Notes under the pieces: model-generated
Database searches by the model: none
What the model was told of the DNA's origin: nothing
The model's input: the letters and a program-made list of their open reading frames with translations, nothing else
Position numbers and translations under genes: made by a program
Shown: positions 13,541-21,668 of the stretch, in pieces
How positions within the stretch are numbered: position 1 is the stretch's first letter
Layout: the number at the start of each line of letters is the position of its first letter
Source: Dyadobacter alkalitolerans DSM 23607
GTDB lineage: Bacteria; Bacteroidota; Bacteroidia; Cytophagales; Spirosomataceae
Length of the DNA stretch: 35,661 nucleotides
Direction of reading: 5' to 3'
Assembly (NCBI RefSeq): GCF_000428845.1
Contig: NZ_AUAS01000024.1
Location: 1 to 35,661, forward strand

Positions 13541-16500
13541 TCAAATCTCAGCGCCATCTTTGAAGATTTCATCAAGATTGAAGGCTTGAAAATCTACTTT
13601 TTCTGAAAAGTCATATTCTCCAAGCATATTGATATGTTCCCAGCTATGAGTAGATGTGGCCAGTATGTTTTTTAATAATACCTCCCGGTCTGCCGGTTTC
13701 TTACATTCTGCCAGACTTCCTGATAAGTGAAGTAAGTTCCAACAGTTAATTGAATTGGCGATCAACCTTTTGCAGCCTTCTGCCGTAAGCTGTTCGCGAT
13801 ATGTGGCTCCGATCAGCTGCTGATTGTTGCCGTGGGATATCGCTTTGGCAAACTTATTACTGTTCTCAATTTTGCTCAAAACCCTTTCAACGGATTTGCG
13901 GACAGCCGGCTGATCCATATACTGAAGTATATAAAGGGTTTTGTAAATCCTGCCAAGCTCTTTGAGCGCTTTATAAATGGGGTGTTGTCGGGAATATGAG
14001 TTTAGCCTTCTAATCAAGGTTGATGCTTTTGAATAGCCTATTTTATTTGTTGTGATAAACCTTAGAATCTCGTCCCAGTGCTCAATAATCAGTTCAAAGT
14101 TTATCTTTGAATCTGGCTTCACCTGATATCCTACGTCCCGGTAGGTCGAGACTGCATCAATCGAGAACAAATTATGCTCATGGATTTTGGCAAGCCTGGG
14201 GCGGAAGGCGATTCCAAGCAAAGCAGTAATAGCAAATATGATCTCAGAAAACCCGCCTGTATCTGTCGAATGTGCGTCGGATTGGATCACACGGTTATGC
14301 ATCAGGCCGTCAATCATATACGGTGCTTCATGATCCGATGAACTGAATGCTGTTGAATAAAAGAGTTGGCCGGCTTCATCCAAATGGGAATAAACGGTTA
14401 CTCCTTTTCCATTGCCAAAATATTTAAATGACCACGCTGCTCTTAACGATGCAACGGACACATCATATTTTTGCCCGTCACTGCTCGTATGTATAAAGCC
14501 GGGATGGATTCGGAATTTATCCGTCAGAGGCAATGTGTTGCTGAATTCAACCACCAGGTCATTGGCCTTCAAAGTCATATCAGGTGAAAAATATTGAACC
14601 GAAGTCGTCTGTAATGCACTGCCTGATATGTTTTTGGAAATCATTGACATTTTAGGGATACCAATGTTACAGCCCAATCCGATAATGGAAGCAAAAAAAA
14701 TTTTGTCAGCTGGCCGTGCTGGTAAATAATCAATCCCTTTATGTTGAAAAGCCTTGGTAAACCCACTAACCTGGTCGATTGTTGTTAGTACCTCCAACAA
14801 TGATACTGCCCTGTTCTGCGGATAAAGATTCTGTGGATCTTCAATTTCATTCTCGTCAGGTTTGTACCGGTGCATATGCCATTGCCCTTCTGCATCAACA
14901 TAGACCTGTTGGTTCTGTCCATTACCTATGTGTTGATTTACAAGCTTTAACTGGAAGTTTAATTCTTCGTTCAGTTTTAACAAAATTGCAGATGGCTTTT
15001 GCAGATGACTTAGTGAGGCCCGTTTTAAAAGAAGATCCTTATCTCTAATCCATTGTAGTTTTGAAATCATGTATTCTTCAAAGGACCGGTACAAATACGA
15101 GGAACGAACATTCAAAGCCCCAGCCCGGATATGGTCGCGCATTTCTCTGAACAACAATATTTTATAAAGTGATATCCTGATCTTTCCATCTGGTGTTATC
15201 ACGCGTTGTTTCTCTTCAAGAGATAAGAAATCAATCGGTACGCTATTGTGCTGCTGTATATTACCATCTTTCTTTTGAAAATAATCAATGGCGTCCAGCA
15301 ATTGTTTCTGGGATGTCTCAAAATCAAATGCCAGGACTTTAATTAAGTCAGATACGCGGATTTGTAGACGCAGTGACCCTTTTTCAAGTGCCTGGTAATA
15401 GTCCTCCCGGTCACTGATCCGCTGATTTACCAGTTTCAAATTATTCAACCTTTGCTGATCTTCCAAAAGTACCTGTGAAGAAACCTTCCGCTTTCTTAAT
15501 AGCTCATCAATCAGTTCTACTTTCTGGCTTGCTTCCATTACCTGATCATGGATAATGCGCTCAACCTCGCTCAATACATCAATATGCGTAACGCTCCGGA
15601 CAGAAACGGAGCTCACCAAACGTGAAGTGTTCATCCTGTTTTCAAACAGGCTTTCCTTGATTTTATTCTCACAGTCGTTTACGGCACTGGTAACAGCCTG
15701 GTTAAAAGTGAGCACAAGAGCGTCACCCAATTGGTAGTATTGGTGGATTATGAATGAGACCAGCAGTAAGTAGCGGGTATTGTCCCGGTCGGCAACCTGG
15801 AATATCTGGTTATCAATCACATATTCAGCATAAAACTTTATTGTTTCTTCCGGAAGATTAAGCCTGGTGATGATGGGCAAAAGTTGGAAGTACATTTCCT
15901 TCAGCCGGACAAAATTGTCTATTCTTCCTTTGATTACGGACGGCTGCATGGACTGGGTAATCCTTTTAAAAAATGTAAGCTGATATCTCTGGACTTTCAC
16001 ATGTTTTTTCTCTTCTTTTTGATAAGAATCATGTTGCACAAGTAACGAATCAAGTAAATTTTTGTCCTCCTGTTGCAGATACTGAACCATAATTGCCTCC
16101 AAATCTTGCTCAAATTGCCTAAATGACTTTTCAAGTAAAGTTCTTAGTGTGGCATATGGCGGTATTTCGATACGGTGTTCATCCAAAAAGGTGATTACTG
16201 ATTCCATTATAAGAACCGGTTCGGTCCGGAGCGAAACCAGCCTTTTCATTTCCTGGGATATCAGCTGCGAAGCATCTTTATCAAAACCTGTATAGCCTAG
16301 TTGCTTGAGTATCTCTTCCTGATGACGGAAATAGGTGGTTCTGAAATAATCTGTAAAATCAATCTGATTAGGATCAACCATTATTCCACTGACGATATAG
16401 TTAATGTCAGCCTGAATAAATCGGTTAGACAGAAAAAAGCGACTAACTACACGGAAATATCCCAGCTGCAATAGAAACCCAACTTGGGTGGTTGGTGTCT

Positions 16501-16630
16501 GCAAAGTTTTCAGATAGATACTTGCCCATTCCGGAATTTGGAGAAACAATCCCTTTTGATCGGTCAGGAGTTGGGGCGGGTTATCAAACCTGGTTCGCTC
16601 TTCCGGTGTCAGATACTCTTTTCTTGCCAT
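13541..16630 (-). CDS. tnpA: Tn3-family transposase TnpA
   Basis: The 1029-residue protein is of normal length for this family (about 950-1030). The N-terminal part starts 'MARKEYLTPEERTRFDNPP', typical of the DUF4158 DNA-binding region. The C-terminal DDE domain shows 'HTSSDGQKYDVS' (first Asp, about 716), 'DAHSTDTGGFSE' (second Asp, about 788) and 'LTAEGCKRLIANSINCWNLLHLS' (Glu, about 950). No frameshift or missing key residue was seen, so it is probably active. It makes cointegrates by replicative transposition, which the divergent tnpR product resolves. Its stop is just inside the left inverted repeat. Confidence 0.97.
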   Translation of the reverse strand: MARKEYLTPEERTRFDNPPQLLTDQKGLFLQIPEWASIYLKTLQTPTTQVGFLLQLGYFRVVSRFFLSNRFIQADINYIVSGIMVDPNQIDFTDYFRTTYFRHQEEILKQLGYTGFDKDASQLISQEMKRLVSLRTEPVLIMESVITFLDEHRIEIPPYATLRTLLEKSFRQFEQDLEAIMVQYLQQEDKNLLDSLLVQHDSYQKEEKKHVKVQRYQLTFFKRITQSMQPSVIKGRIDNFVRLKEMYFQLLPIITRLNLPEETIKFYAEYVIDNQIFQVADRDNTRYLLLVSFIIHQYYQLGDALVLTFNQAVTSAVNDCENKIKESLFENRMNTSRLVSSVSVRSVTHIDVLSEVERIIHDQVMEASQKVELIDELLRKRKVSSQVLLEDQQRLNNLKLVNQRISDREDYYQALEKGSLRLQIRVSDLIKVLAFDFETSQKQLLDAIDYFQKKDGNIQQHNSVPIDFLSLEEKQRVITPDGKIRISLYKILLFREMRDHIRAGALNVRSSYLYRSFEEYMISKLQWIRDKDLLLKRASLSHLQKPSAILLKLNEELNFQLKLVNQHIGNGQNQQVYVDAEGQWHMHRYKPDENEIEDPQNLYPQNRAVSLLEVLTTIDQVSGFTKAFQHKGIDYLPARPADKIFFASIIGLGCNIGIPKMSMISKNISGSALQTTSVQYFSPDMTLKANDLVVEFSNTLPLTDKFRIHPGFIHTSSDGQKYDVSVASLRAAWSFKYFGNGKGVTVYSHLDEAGQLFYSTAFSSSDHEAPYMIDGLMHNRVIQSDAHSTDTGGFSEIIFAITALLGIAFRPRLAKIHEHNLFSIDAVSTYRDVGYQVKPDSKINFELIIEHWDEILRFITTNKIGYSKASTLIRRLNSYSRQHPIYKALKELGRIYKTLYILQYMDQPAVRKSVERVLSKIENSNKFAKAISHGNNQQLIGATYREQLTAEGCKRLIANSINCWNLLHLSGSLAECKKPADREVLLKNILATSTHSWEHINMLGEYDFSEKVDFQAFNLDEIFKDGAEI

Positions 16631-16763
16631 ATCATCTATGTATTAAAACGACCGTATTTTTACATAACTCCAAACCCGGATATTCCTTACAATTTACTTA
16701 TTTATATTACCATGTAATTAAACTAAATGTAATATATTTGATTTTATTAAGTTTTGTAAACAA
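16631..16763. other. Divergent tnpA/tnpR control region and probable res site
   Basis: This 133-bp AT-rich gap separates the divergent transposase and resolvase genes, where Tn3-family elements place res. Repeats of the TTACA/TGTAA type occur at about 16687-16691, 16713-16717 and 16728-16732. A TATATTTG box (16733-16740) could serve tnpR transcription. Subsite borders could not be set by eye. Confidence 0.55.
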
Positions 16764-17366
16764 ATGATCAAATTAGGATATGCCCGGGTCTCTACCCAGG
16801 AACAGAATCTGAATCTTCAACTGGATGCATTAAAAAAGGAAGGGTGCAAGCAGGTTTTTACCGATAAGGTCTCCGGAGTAAAGGCTACTAAACCAAACTT
16901 TGAGAAATTGATGGAATACGCCCGAGCGGGGGACACCATTGTAATTTGGAAACTGGACCGACTTGGACGCAGCACCGTCAAGCTAATCGAGTTGATCGAG
17001 GAGCTAAAGAATAAAGGTGTACATCTTAAATCCCTTTCAGAATCTATTGATACCAGCACGGCAACTGGAAATCTTTTTTTTCAATTTATGTGCGTGCTTG
17101 CTGAGCATGAGCGCAACATAATCCGCGAGCGGACAAAAGCCGGTCTTGATTCAGCCCGTGCGAGGGGTAGATCCGGAGGCAGACCTATTGGGCTAAGTGA
17201 GCGATATCAAAAAATTGCCCCGGAAGTCAAAGAGGTTTATGAGAAGAATAACCGAAGCACAGATGAAATCCGAGAGATGTTCAAAATAAAAAGCCAACCT
17301 ACACTTTACAAGATTTTAAAGTACAGTGGTGTTGATATTAAGGGCTTTTTAAAGAAGAGACGATAG
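16764..17366 (+). CDS. tnpR: Tn3-family resolvase TnpR (serine recombinase)
   Basis: The 200-residue protein has the catalytic domain motif GYARVSTQEQN with Ser10, then 'TDKVSGVKATKP', 'WKLDRLGRSTV', 'DTSTATGN' and 'CVLAEHERNIIRERTKAGL'. A basic 'RGRSGGRPIGL' linker leads to a C-terminal helix-turn-helix ('STDEIREMFKIKSQPTLYKILKYSG'). It cuts and rejoins DNA at res to resolve cointegrates. It lies back to back with tnpA. It closely resembles the solitary recombinase at the left of the window, so the two could act on each other's sites. Confidence 0.95.
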   Translation: MIKLGYARVSTQEQNLNLQLDALKKEGCKQVFTDKVSGVKATKPNFEKLMEYARAGDTIVIWKLDRLGRSTVKLIELIEELKNKGVHLKSLSESIDTSTATGNLFFQFMCVLAEHERNIIRERTKAGLDSARARGRSGGRPIGLSERYQKIAPEVKEVYEKNNRSTDEIREMFKIKSQPTLYKILKYSGVDIKGFLKKRR

Positions 17367-17476
17367 TGGCGCTTTGTGCGACGGCCGCTGCCGTACAATC
17401 TTTTAATTTAATGCCTCATGGAGAGCATGTGCTAAACAACCTTATAAATCTTAAGGTAGTTTATCATAGCCGACTA

Positions 17477-18364
17477 TTACAACGACGTTTTTTTTAAAAT
17501 CAATGATCGGATCTGTTTTTCAAGTAAATTGAAAATAAGGCCAGTCATGATAAACAAGCAAGCCAACAGCTTCCAGGATGATAGTTCTTCATCCAGAAAA
17601 AAGGCGGTACTCACAAGGCCAACCACGGGAAGCAGCAACGTAAATGGCGTTACTACTGCGGTAGGGTAAGTATTGAGTAGATAGCCCCAAATTCCATAGC
17701 CCACAAATGAGGATAGATAAACGATATATAAAACTGCCAGGATGGTATTGGTAGAAATATTTTCAAGCGAGGTTATGATTACATTGGATCCTTCGAAAAA
17801 AAAGGACAGTGCCATCATTACCGGTGCTGCGACCAGGCTGCCCCAAGCGACAAGCGCCAATGGTGAATCAGCAGCAATTTTCTTAGAAAATACATTGCCG
17901 ATTGCCCAGGAAAGCGCAGATAATAAGGTCATTAAAAGTCCGATGAAGGTTGTGTCCCCATCCACGTGGCTGGCGACGATGCCAATGCCTATGAATGAAA
18001 TAAGCGCGCCGAAGACTTTCCAGGTGCTCGGCAAATCGCGAAAGAATAATACCGCTAAGCCCATCGAGAAAAATACCTGGACCTGGATGACCAGAGAGGA
18101 CAAACCTGCTGGAAGGCCGAGATAGATGCCACCAAAAAGCAAGCCAAATTGAATGGCGAAGGTGAAAATACCATAGCCTGCAATCAGCCTGAATGGCGCT
18201 TTCGGCCTGGGAAGAAAGAAAACCCACGGAATGGCAGTTAAGATGAACCGGACTGCGCACAACAACATTGGTGGCAGATCTTCCAATCCTACATGGATAG
18301 CAATAAAATTTAAACCCCAGGCAATGACCGTAATCAGGGCTAATAGAAGATGCTTTGGTTTCAA
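17477..18364 (-). CDS. EamA-type DMT exporter, similar to E. coli EamA (O-acetylserine/cysteine exporter)
   Basis: The 295-residue protein has ten hydrophobic segments in two EamA repeats. It resembles E. coli EamA (YdeD) in several places: 'VIAWGLNFIAIHVGLEDLPPMLLCAVRF' at the start, 'YLGLPAGLSSLVIQVQVFFSMGLAVL' in the middle, and 'VGYGIWGYLLNTYPTAVVTPFTLLLPVVGLVSTAFFLDE' near the end. EamA exports cysteine-pathway metabolites; the substrate here is not proven. It is the last of three codirectional passenger genes, 146 bp behind the second exporter, and sits in the inner membrane. Confidence 0.88.
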   Translation of the reverse strand: MKPKHLLLALITVIAWGLNFIAIHVGLEDLPPMLLCAVRFILTAIPWVFFLPRPKAPFRLIAGYGIFTFAIQFGLLFGGIYLGLPAGLSSLVIQVQVFFSMGLAVLFFRDLPSTWKVFGALISFIGIGIVASHVDGDTTFIGLLMTLLSALSWAIGNVFSKKIAADSPLALVAWGSLVAAPVMMALSFFFEGSNVIITSLENISTNTILAVLYIVYLSSFVGYGIWGYLLNTYPTAVVTPFTLLLPVVGLVSTAFFLDEELSSWKLLACLFIMTGLIFNLLEKQIRSLILKKTSL

Positions 18365-18510
18365 TTTTTTATCATTTTATTATTTAATAATAAGAAATGC
18401 ACAAATCTCCATTGTGCAAACGTGGTATCTGGTCTTTCGGGCAAAGATTCAGTTGCAGGTGTTCATTAGGTCACACTTGCAAACTACTGCGGCAAGTGAG
18501 CGTGATCGCC

Positions 18511-19389
18511 TTACCTTGTTTTAACCATAAGCTGCCATAATTTAGCTGGCGAGATTTCTGATAGGAACATACCTGCCAAAATCATGCTGCCTCCATAAAG
18601 AGTTTCAATGGTAACTTGTTCATTAATCAAAAGCACAGCTGCCATTGTAGCAAAGATGGGTTCTGTTAGATAAGCCAGTGCTACCTTTTCTTCCTCGATA
18701 AAACGCTGACCATAATTTTGTACTGCGTACATGTACACAGTTCCAAACAGGGCAGTAAAAATCACACTCTTCCAAAATTCAAAATCCTGCGGCAGCCAAT
18801 CTATTCCAGGCATTGCAACGCCTCCCAAGGCACTTCCCAAGGTACACACGGCCATGATAATGGTAACCCTTGCCATCGGATTGGATGCATGGGCAAACCT
18901 GCCGGTTTGAAGGACATAGAATGCCAATGTTACCGCGCATGCGACCGTCCATAAGTCGCCGATGTTCAGTGTAAGCCCATTTCTGGAAGTAATGATATAC
19001 AGGCCGCAGGCGGCGATCAGGCAGGATATCCAAACGATTGGCCTAACCTGCTTTTTGTAAAAAGCCAATTTGAAAATAGGAATCAGCAAAACAACCATTC
19101 CGGTGATAAAAGCAGAATTGGAAACGGAAGTATATTTTAAGCCGACTGTCTGAAAAATGATGCTCAGCAGCAGTGGGATACCGCACACAATGGCAACTTT
19201 TATAGTATCAATTGTTGCTTGCGAAAGATGGCGGTTAAAAATAGCAGCCAACACGATGGTTGCAGCTAAGAACCGGTAGAATAAAAAGACAAATGGGGAG
19301 TAAGCAGATACCGCATCTTTTACCAGTACAAATGCAATACCCATAAACGCCATTCCCAGAATCAGCAGGGCAAAGAATTTTTTCTTCAT
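18511..19389 (-). CDS. EamA-type DMT transporter, second copy
   Basis: The 292-residue protein starts at the ATG giving MKKKFFALLILGMAF, whose Lys-rich start and first membrane helix are typical; an in-frame GTG/ATG further upstream is less likely. It has about ten membrane segments. EamA features include 'FVFLFYRFLAATIVLA' after the first helix, and 'QRFIEEEKVALAYLTEPIFATMAAVLLINE' in the second repeat, the usual helix-9 motif. It is not closely similar to the other exporter of this element, so it is not a recent duplicate. The substrate is unknown. It lies between the MocR regulator and the EamA-like gene, all on one strand. Confidence 0.85.
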   Translation of the reverse strand: MKKKFFALLILGMAFMGIAFVLVKDAVSAYSPFVFLFYRFLAATIVLAAIFNRHLSQATIDTIKVAIVCGIPLLLSIIFQTVGLKYTSVSNSAFITGMVVLLIPIFKLAFYKKQVRPIVWISCLIAACGLYIITSRNGLTLNIGDLWTVACAVTLAFYVLQTGRFAHASNPMARVTIIMAVCTLGSALGGVAMPGIDWLPQDFEFWKSVIFTALFGTVYMYAVQNYGQRFIEEEKVALAYLTEPIFATMAAVLLINEQVTIETLYGGSMILAGMFLSEISPAKLWQLMVKTR

Positions 19390-19533
19390 TTTCAATTGGT
19401 GTAGGTTTTGCCAGGCTTTTACAAAGCATGTAACCAATACGAATTGAGTGCTGGTTACCTTGCTTTATGCAAAGTACCACAGAATCATTACGTGATAATA
19501 GATATAGATTTGTGTTTTTTTATGGGTACAGAT

Positions 19534-20949
19534 TTATAAGGCTTGCTTGACAAGGTTTCCAAGCCGCTTGATGTCATGCTCTACGGAATCATCCCATGGC
19601 AGCGCAAAATTCAGGCGCATGCAGTTATTGAAGTTGCTGTTTTGCGAGAACATGCTTCCGGGGGCAAAGCTAAGTTTATGCTTCAATGCAGTGTCGTAGA
19701 GCTGGTTTGTATCAATGCGTTTATCCAGTTCCAACCATAGGAAGAACCCGCCTTGTGGCTGGGATATTTTTGTGTTCTGTGGAAAGTAATCTTCTATGGC
19801 CTGCTGGAATTTCAGACAGTTCGTGTGCAATGTATGCCGTAATGAACGCAAGTGGTGGTCATATCCTCCATGTTCCATGAAATCGGCAATCACTTCTTGA
19901 AACAGTGAGGGAAGCGTAACGGTTTGCACAAGCTTTTGACGGATTATTGTGTCTTTGAACCTGCCGGGTGCAACCCAGCCAACCCTGTAACCAGGTGCAA
20001 GCGTCTTGGACACACCACCACACCACATTACAATTCCGGACTGATCGAATACCTTGCAAGGCTTCGGCCGTGTCCCACTAAAAAACAGGTTGCCAAACAA
20101 ATCGTCATCTATCAGTGGAATATTGTGATGGGTCAGAAGTTCGACCAATTCTTTCTTATGCTCATCAGGCATAAGGCTTCCCATCGGATTGCTAAAATTA
20201 GCAGTAAAGCAGCAAACATTGATTTTATGTATGACCTTTTTTAGCGCGTCGATTTCAATCCCGGTCAGTGGATGCGTTGGCAACTCGATTACATTTAGTT
20301 CCATCGACTTTGCCAGCTGAAGTATTCCGAAATATACCGGGCTTTCAGTTGCGATTGTATCACCTGGCCTGGTCGTTGCCAGAAGGCATTGATAGATCGC
20401 ATTGGTTGTTCCGGTTGTGGTTACAATGTCATCTTCTGTCAGCTTGCCATCGAATATTAGCGACCACCTGGCAATGTTCCTTTTCAGGTTTACACTACCT
20501 TGTGCTGCTTCAAATTCGGTACCATTCCCTTCAAGCTGCCTCATTGCCCTGATGATGCCTTTATTTAGCTTGGCAAGTGGCAAAAGCTTTTTATCCGGAA
20601 TCCCCAGGGAAAACTGCCTGATGGTTTTGTCGTTGAGTATGTCAAAAACGCGACTTATTAAATCATCGGTATTTTTACCTTTTTCAGGAAGTTTGAGCTC
20701 ACTAACGGATGGAAGCGGAAGCTTTCGTTTGGAGATCTTACTGACAAAGTAGCCGGACTTGGGCCGCGATTCGATCAGTGACTTGCTTTCAAGTTCAGCA
20801 AAAGACTGGATTGCAGTATTTAGGCTCACACCGTAAATCTTTTGGATAGAGCGAATGGAGGGCAGCTTATCCCCAATTCTTAGAGTTTCAGATAAAATCT
20901 GATCTTCCAGGTTTTTTGCAATTTTTTGATACAAGGCTTCTTTTGGCAT
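19534..20949 (-). CDS. MocR-family regulator (GntR HTH fused to aminotransferase-like domain)
   Basis: The 471-residue protein is of normal MocR length. The winged helix (about 1-75) reads 'ALYQKIAKNLEDQILSETLRIGDKLPSIRSI' and 'SLNTAIQSFAELESKSLIESRPKSGYFV'. A fold-type I aminotransferase domain follows, with 'ANFSNPMGSLMP', 'IPLIDDDLFGNLFF' and the PLP-lysine motif 'GGVSKTLAPGYRVGWVAPG'. MocR proteins sense amino acids or vitamers through PLP chemistry and control nearby genes, often exporters or PLP metabolism. Two exporter genes follow in the same direction, so it most likely controls them; the effector is unknown. A single substitution away from a true aminotransferase cannot be excluded. 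Confidence 0.92.
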   Translation of the reverse strand: MPKEALYQKIAKNLEDQILSETLRIGDKLPSIRSIQKIYGVSLNTAIQSFAELESKSLIESRPKSGYFVSKISKRKLPLPSVSELKLPEKGKNTDDLISRVFDILNDKTIRQFSLGIPDKKLLPLAKLNKGIIRAMRQLEGNGTEFEAAQGSVNLKRNIARWSLIFDGKLTEDDIVTTTGTTNAIYQCLLATTRPGDTIATESPVYFGILQLAKSMELNVIELPTHPLTGIEIDALKKVIHKINVCCFTANFSNPMGSLMPDEHKKELVELLTHHNIPLIDDDLFGNLFFSGTRPKPCKVFDQSGIVMWCGGVSKTLAPGYRVGWVAPGRFKDTIIRQKLVQTVTLPSLFQEVIADFMEHGGYDHHLRSLRHTLHTNCLKFQQAIEDYFPQNTKISQPQGGFFLWLELDKRIDTNQLYDTALKHKLSFAPGSMFSQNSNFNNCMRLNFALPWDDSVEHDIKRLGNLVKQAL

Positions 20950-21013
20950 TTTTATAAATATCTGTGCCCTGCAAATCTAAGTAAATTTAATCTGTTACCT
21001 ATACAACCTTACT

Positions 21014-21036
21014 GGGGTTAAATTAAAAGATTCTAC
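21014..21036. repeat. Internal copy of the transposon end, same orientation as the left end
   Basis: GGGTTAAATTAAAAG (21015-21029) is identical to the first 15 bases of the left inverted repeat, and ATTCTAC then partly matches. The inner half of the end (TACCGCGGG) is missing. Together with the right end it bounds a 155-bp unit. Confidence 0.65.
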
Positions 21037-21129
21037 ATTAAGGATCATGAGCCTAATCATTGACAATATTCGGGTAATGCCGCTAAGACTTACATGGAGT
21101 CCATACATTACCAAAAAAGATGCTTGATC

Positions 21130-21169
21130 AAACCCGCGGTACTTTTTGTTCGATCTTTTAACTTAACCC
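21130..21169. repeat. Right terminal inverted repeat of the Tn3-family transposon
   Basis: Read on the minus strand it starts GGGTTAAGTTAAAAG and ends AGTACCGCGGGTTT, matching the left end at 36 of 40 bases. AACAT at 21170-21174 is the second copy of the target duplication. Confidence 0.93.
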
Positions 21170-21172
21170 AAC

Positions 21173-21190
21173 ATATAAAACCTGTTTTTT
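21173..21190 (+). repeat. Outlying replication iteron at the transposon junction
   Basis: ATATAAAACCTGTTTTTT matches the iteron core upstream of rep. Its first two bases belong to the AACAT target duplication, so the transposon inserted at the edge of this iteron. Confidence 0.75.
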
Positions 21191-21234
21191 AACCCGGTTT
21201 TTTTTTATTTTTTGAGTCCAATGTTCAATTAAGT

Positions 21235-21352
21235 TGTAGACAAAATTGTGATCCGGAATTGTTATTTACCGCTCAGGATACTTAGGTTTTGTCGACAGTT
21301 TCACCCATTTAAGGAGCTGGCCGCAAGCCAGGCTGCGCCCAAATTGTAGACA
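21235..21352. repeat. TGTMGACA phased repeat, locus C (three copies)
   Basis: TGTAGACA at 21235-21242, TGTCGACA at 21290-21297 and TGTAGACA at 21345-21352, spaced exactly 55 and 55 bp. The middle copy is a perfect palindrome, supporting TGTnnACA as a dimer site. Confidence 0.72.
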
Positions 21353-21524
21353 CTTATTTATCTCGCCCTTCTGTTAATTTCTCGAACGCCAAAGTGGGTA
21401 GGGTAGGGGGAAAGACTCGGCGAACTGCTTGATGCGCTCACAAGCGATTTTTGGGGCCAGTGGCTTGCTTAATTGGTGCCTAGAACTCCCGTAACCAGAA
21501 GGCTACCGTATAATGCAAGTTAAT

Positions 21525-21542
21525 TTGTAATGTGCATTAAAA
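21525..21542. promoter_or_regulatory. Degenerate copy of the SprT-gene palindrome
   Basis: TTGTAATGTGCATTAAAA matches the perfect palindrome ahead of the SprT-like gene at 16 of 18 bases. It sits just beyond the rep-operon terminator. Confidence 0.4.
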
Positions 21543-21553
21543 ATTATATTTAT

Positions 21554-21574
21554 AAAAAAAGCCTCATTTGAGGC
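21554..21574 (-). terminator. Intrinsic terminator of the rep transcript
   Basis: On the minus strand GCCTC-AAAT-GAGGC is followed at once by seven T residues. It lies 8 bp after the stop of the small hydrophobic frame and about 130 bp after the rep stop. Confidence 0.88.
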
Positions 21575-21581
21575 CATGTAG

Positions 21582-21668
21582 CTATCTCTGCAGCCGCCAG
21601 TTTTTATAAACCTTAATGCCACCAGATAAGCCGATGATGGCAGCAAGGCCATAAATAGCTTGGATCAA
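21582..21668 (-). CDS. Candidate 28-residue hydrophobic peptide downstream of rep
   Basis: From a TTG the frame reads LIQAIYGLAAIIGLSGGIKV, then YKNWRLQR and a stop. It is one membrane helix with a basic tail. The pattern 'AIYGLAAIIGLSGGIKVYKNW' resembles the first helix and loop of the DUF4134 pilin-like proteins in the transfer operon ('AAAIVGVIGAFRVYTNW'). The frame is the same as that of rep and continues open right after the rep TGA, for 40 codons in total. A short ATG-GAA-ACA-TTT-TGA frame overlaps the TTG. It lies between rep and the terminator, so it is transcribed. It could be a pilin relic, a small membrane peptide, or a read-through tail of Rep. No proof that it is translated. Confidence 0.35.
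   Translation of the reverse strand: MIQAIYGLAAIIGLSGGIKVYKNWRLQR

Larger units (their letters stand above)
13464..21169. mobile_element. Complete Tn3-family transposon with exporter/MocR passenger genes
   Basis: The element is bounded by 40-bp inverted repeats that match at 36 of 40 positions. An identical 5-bp AACAT lies immediately outside each end, the target duplication size of Tn3-family elements. Inside are divergently oriented tnpA and tnpR with a likely res site between them. The passengers are two EamA-type exporters and a MocR-type regulator. Intact target duplications indicate one insertion without later rearrangement of the ends. The element separates the par/sprT part from the replication part of the plasmid. 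Confidence 0.92.
21191..21581. other. Region downstream of rep: TGTMGACA locus C, terminator, no large gene
   Basis: It holds the three-copy TGTMGACA array, a G-rich GGGTAGGGTAGGGGG run (about 21396-21410) and the degenerate palindrome at 21525-21542. The minus-strand terminator lies at the right. No open frame of useful length was found in it. Confidence 0.5.

Noticed and set aside
6770..21410. CCTACCCT-type strings at about 6772, 11282, 12672 (reverse) and 21396 (reverse)
   Set aside because: Short, varied in context and also present inside parA; not enough to call a site, though three lie near the TGTAGACA loci.
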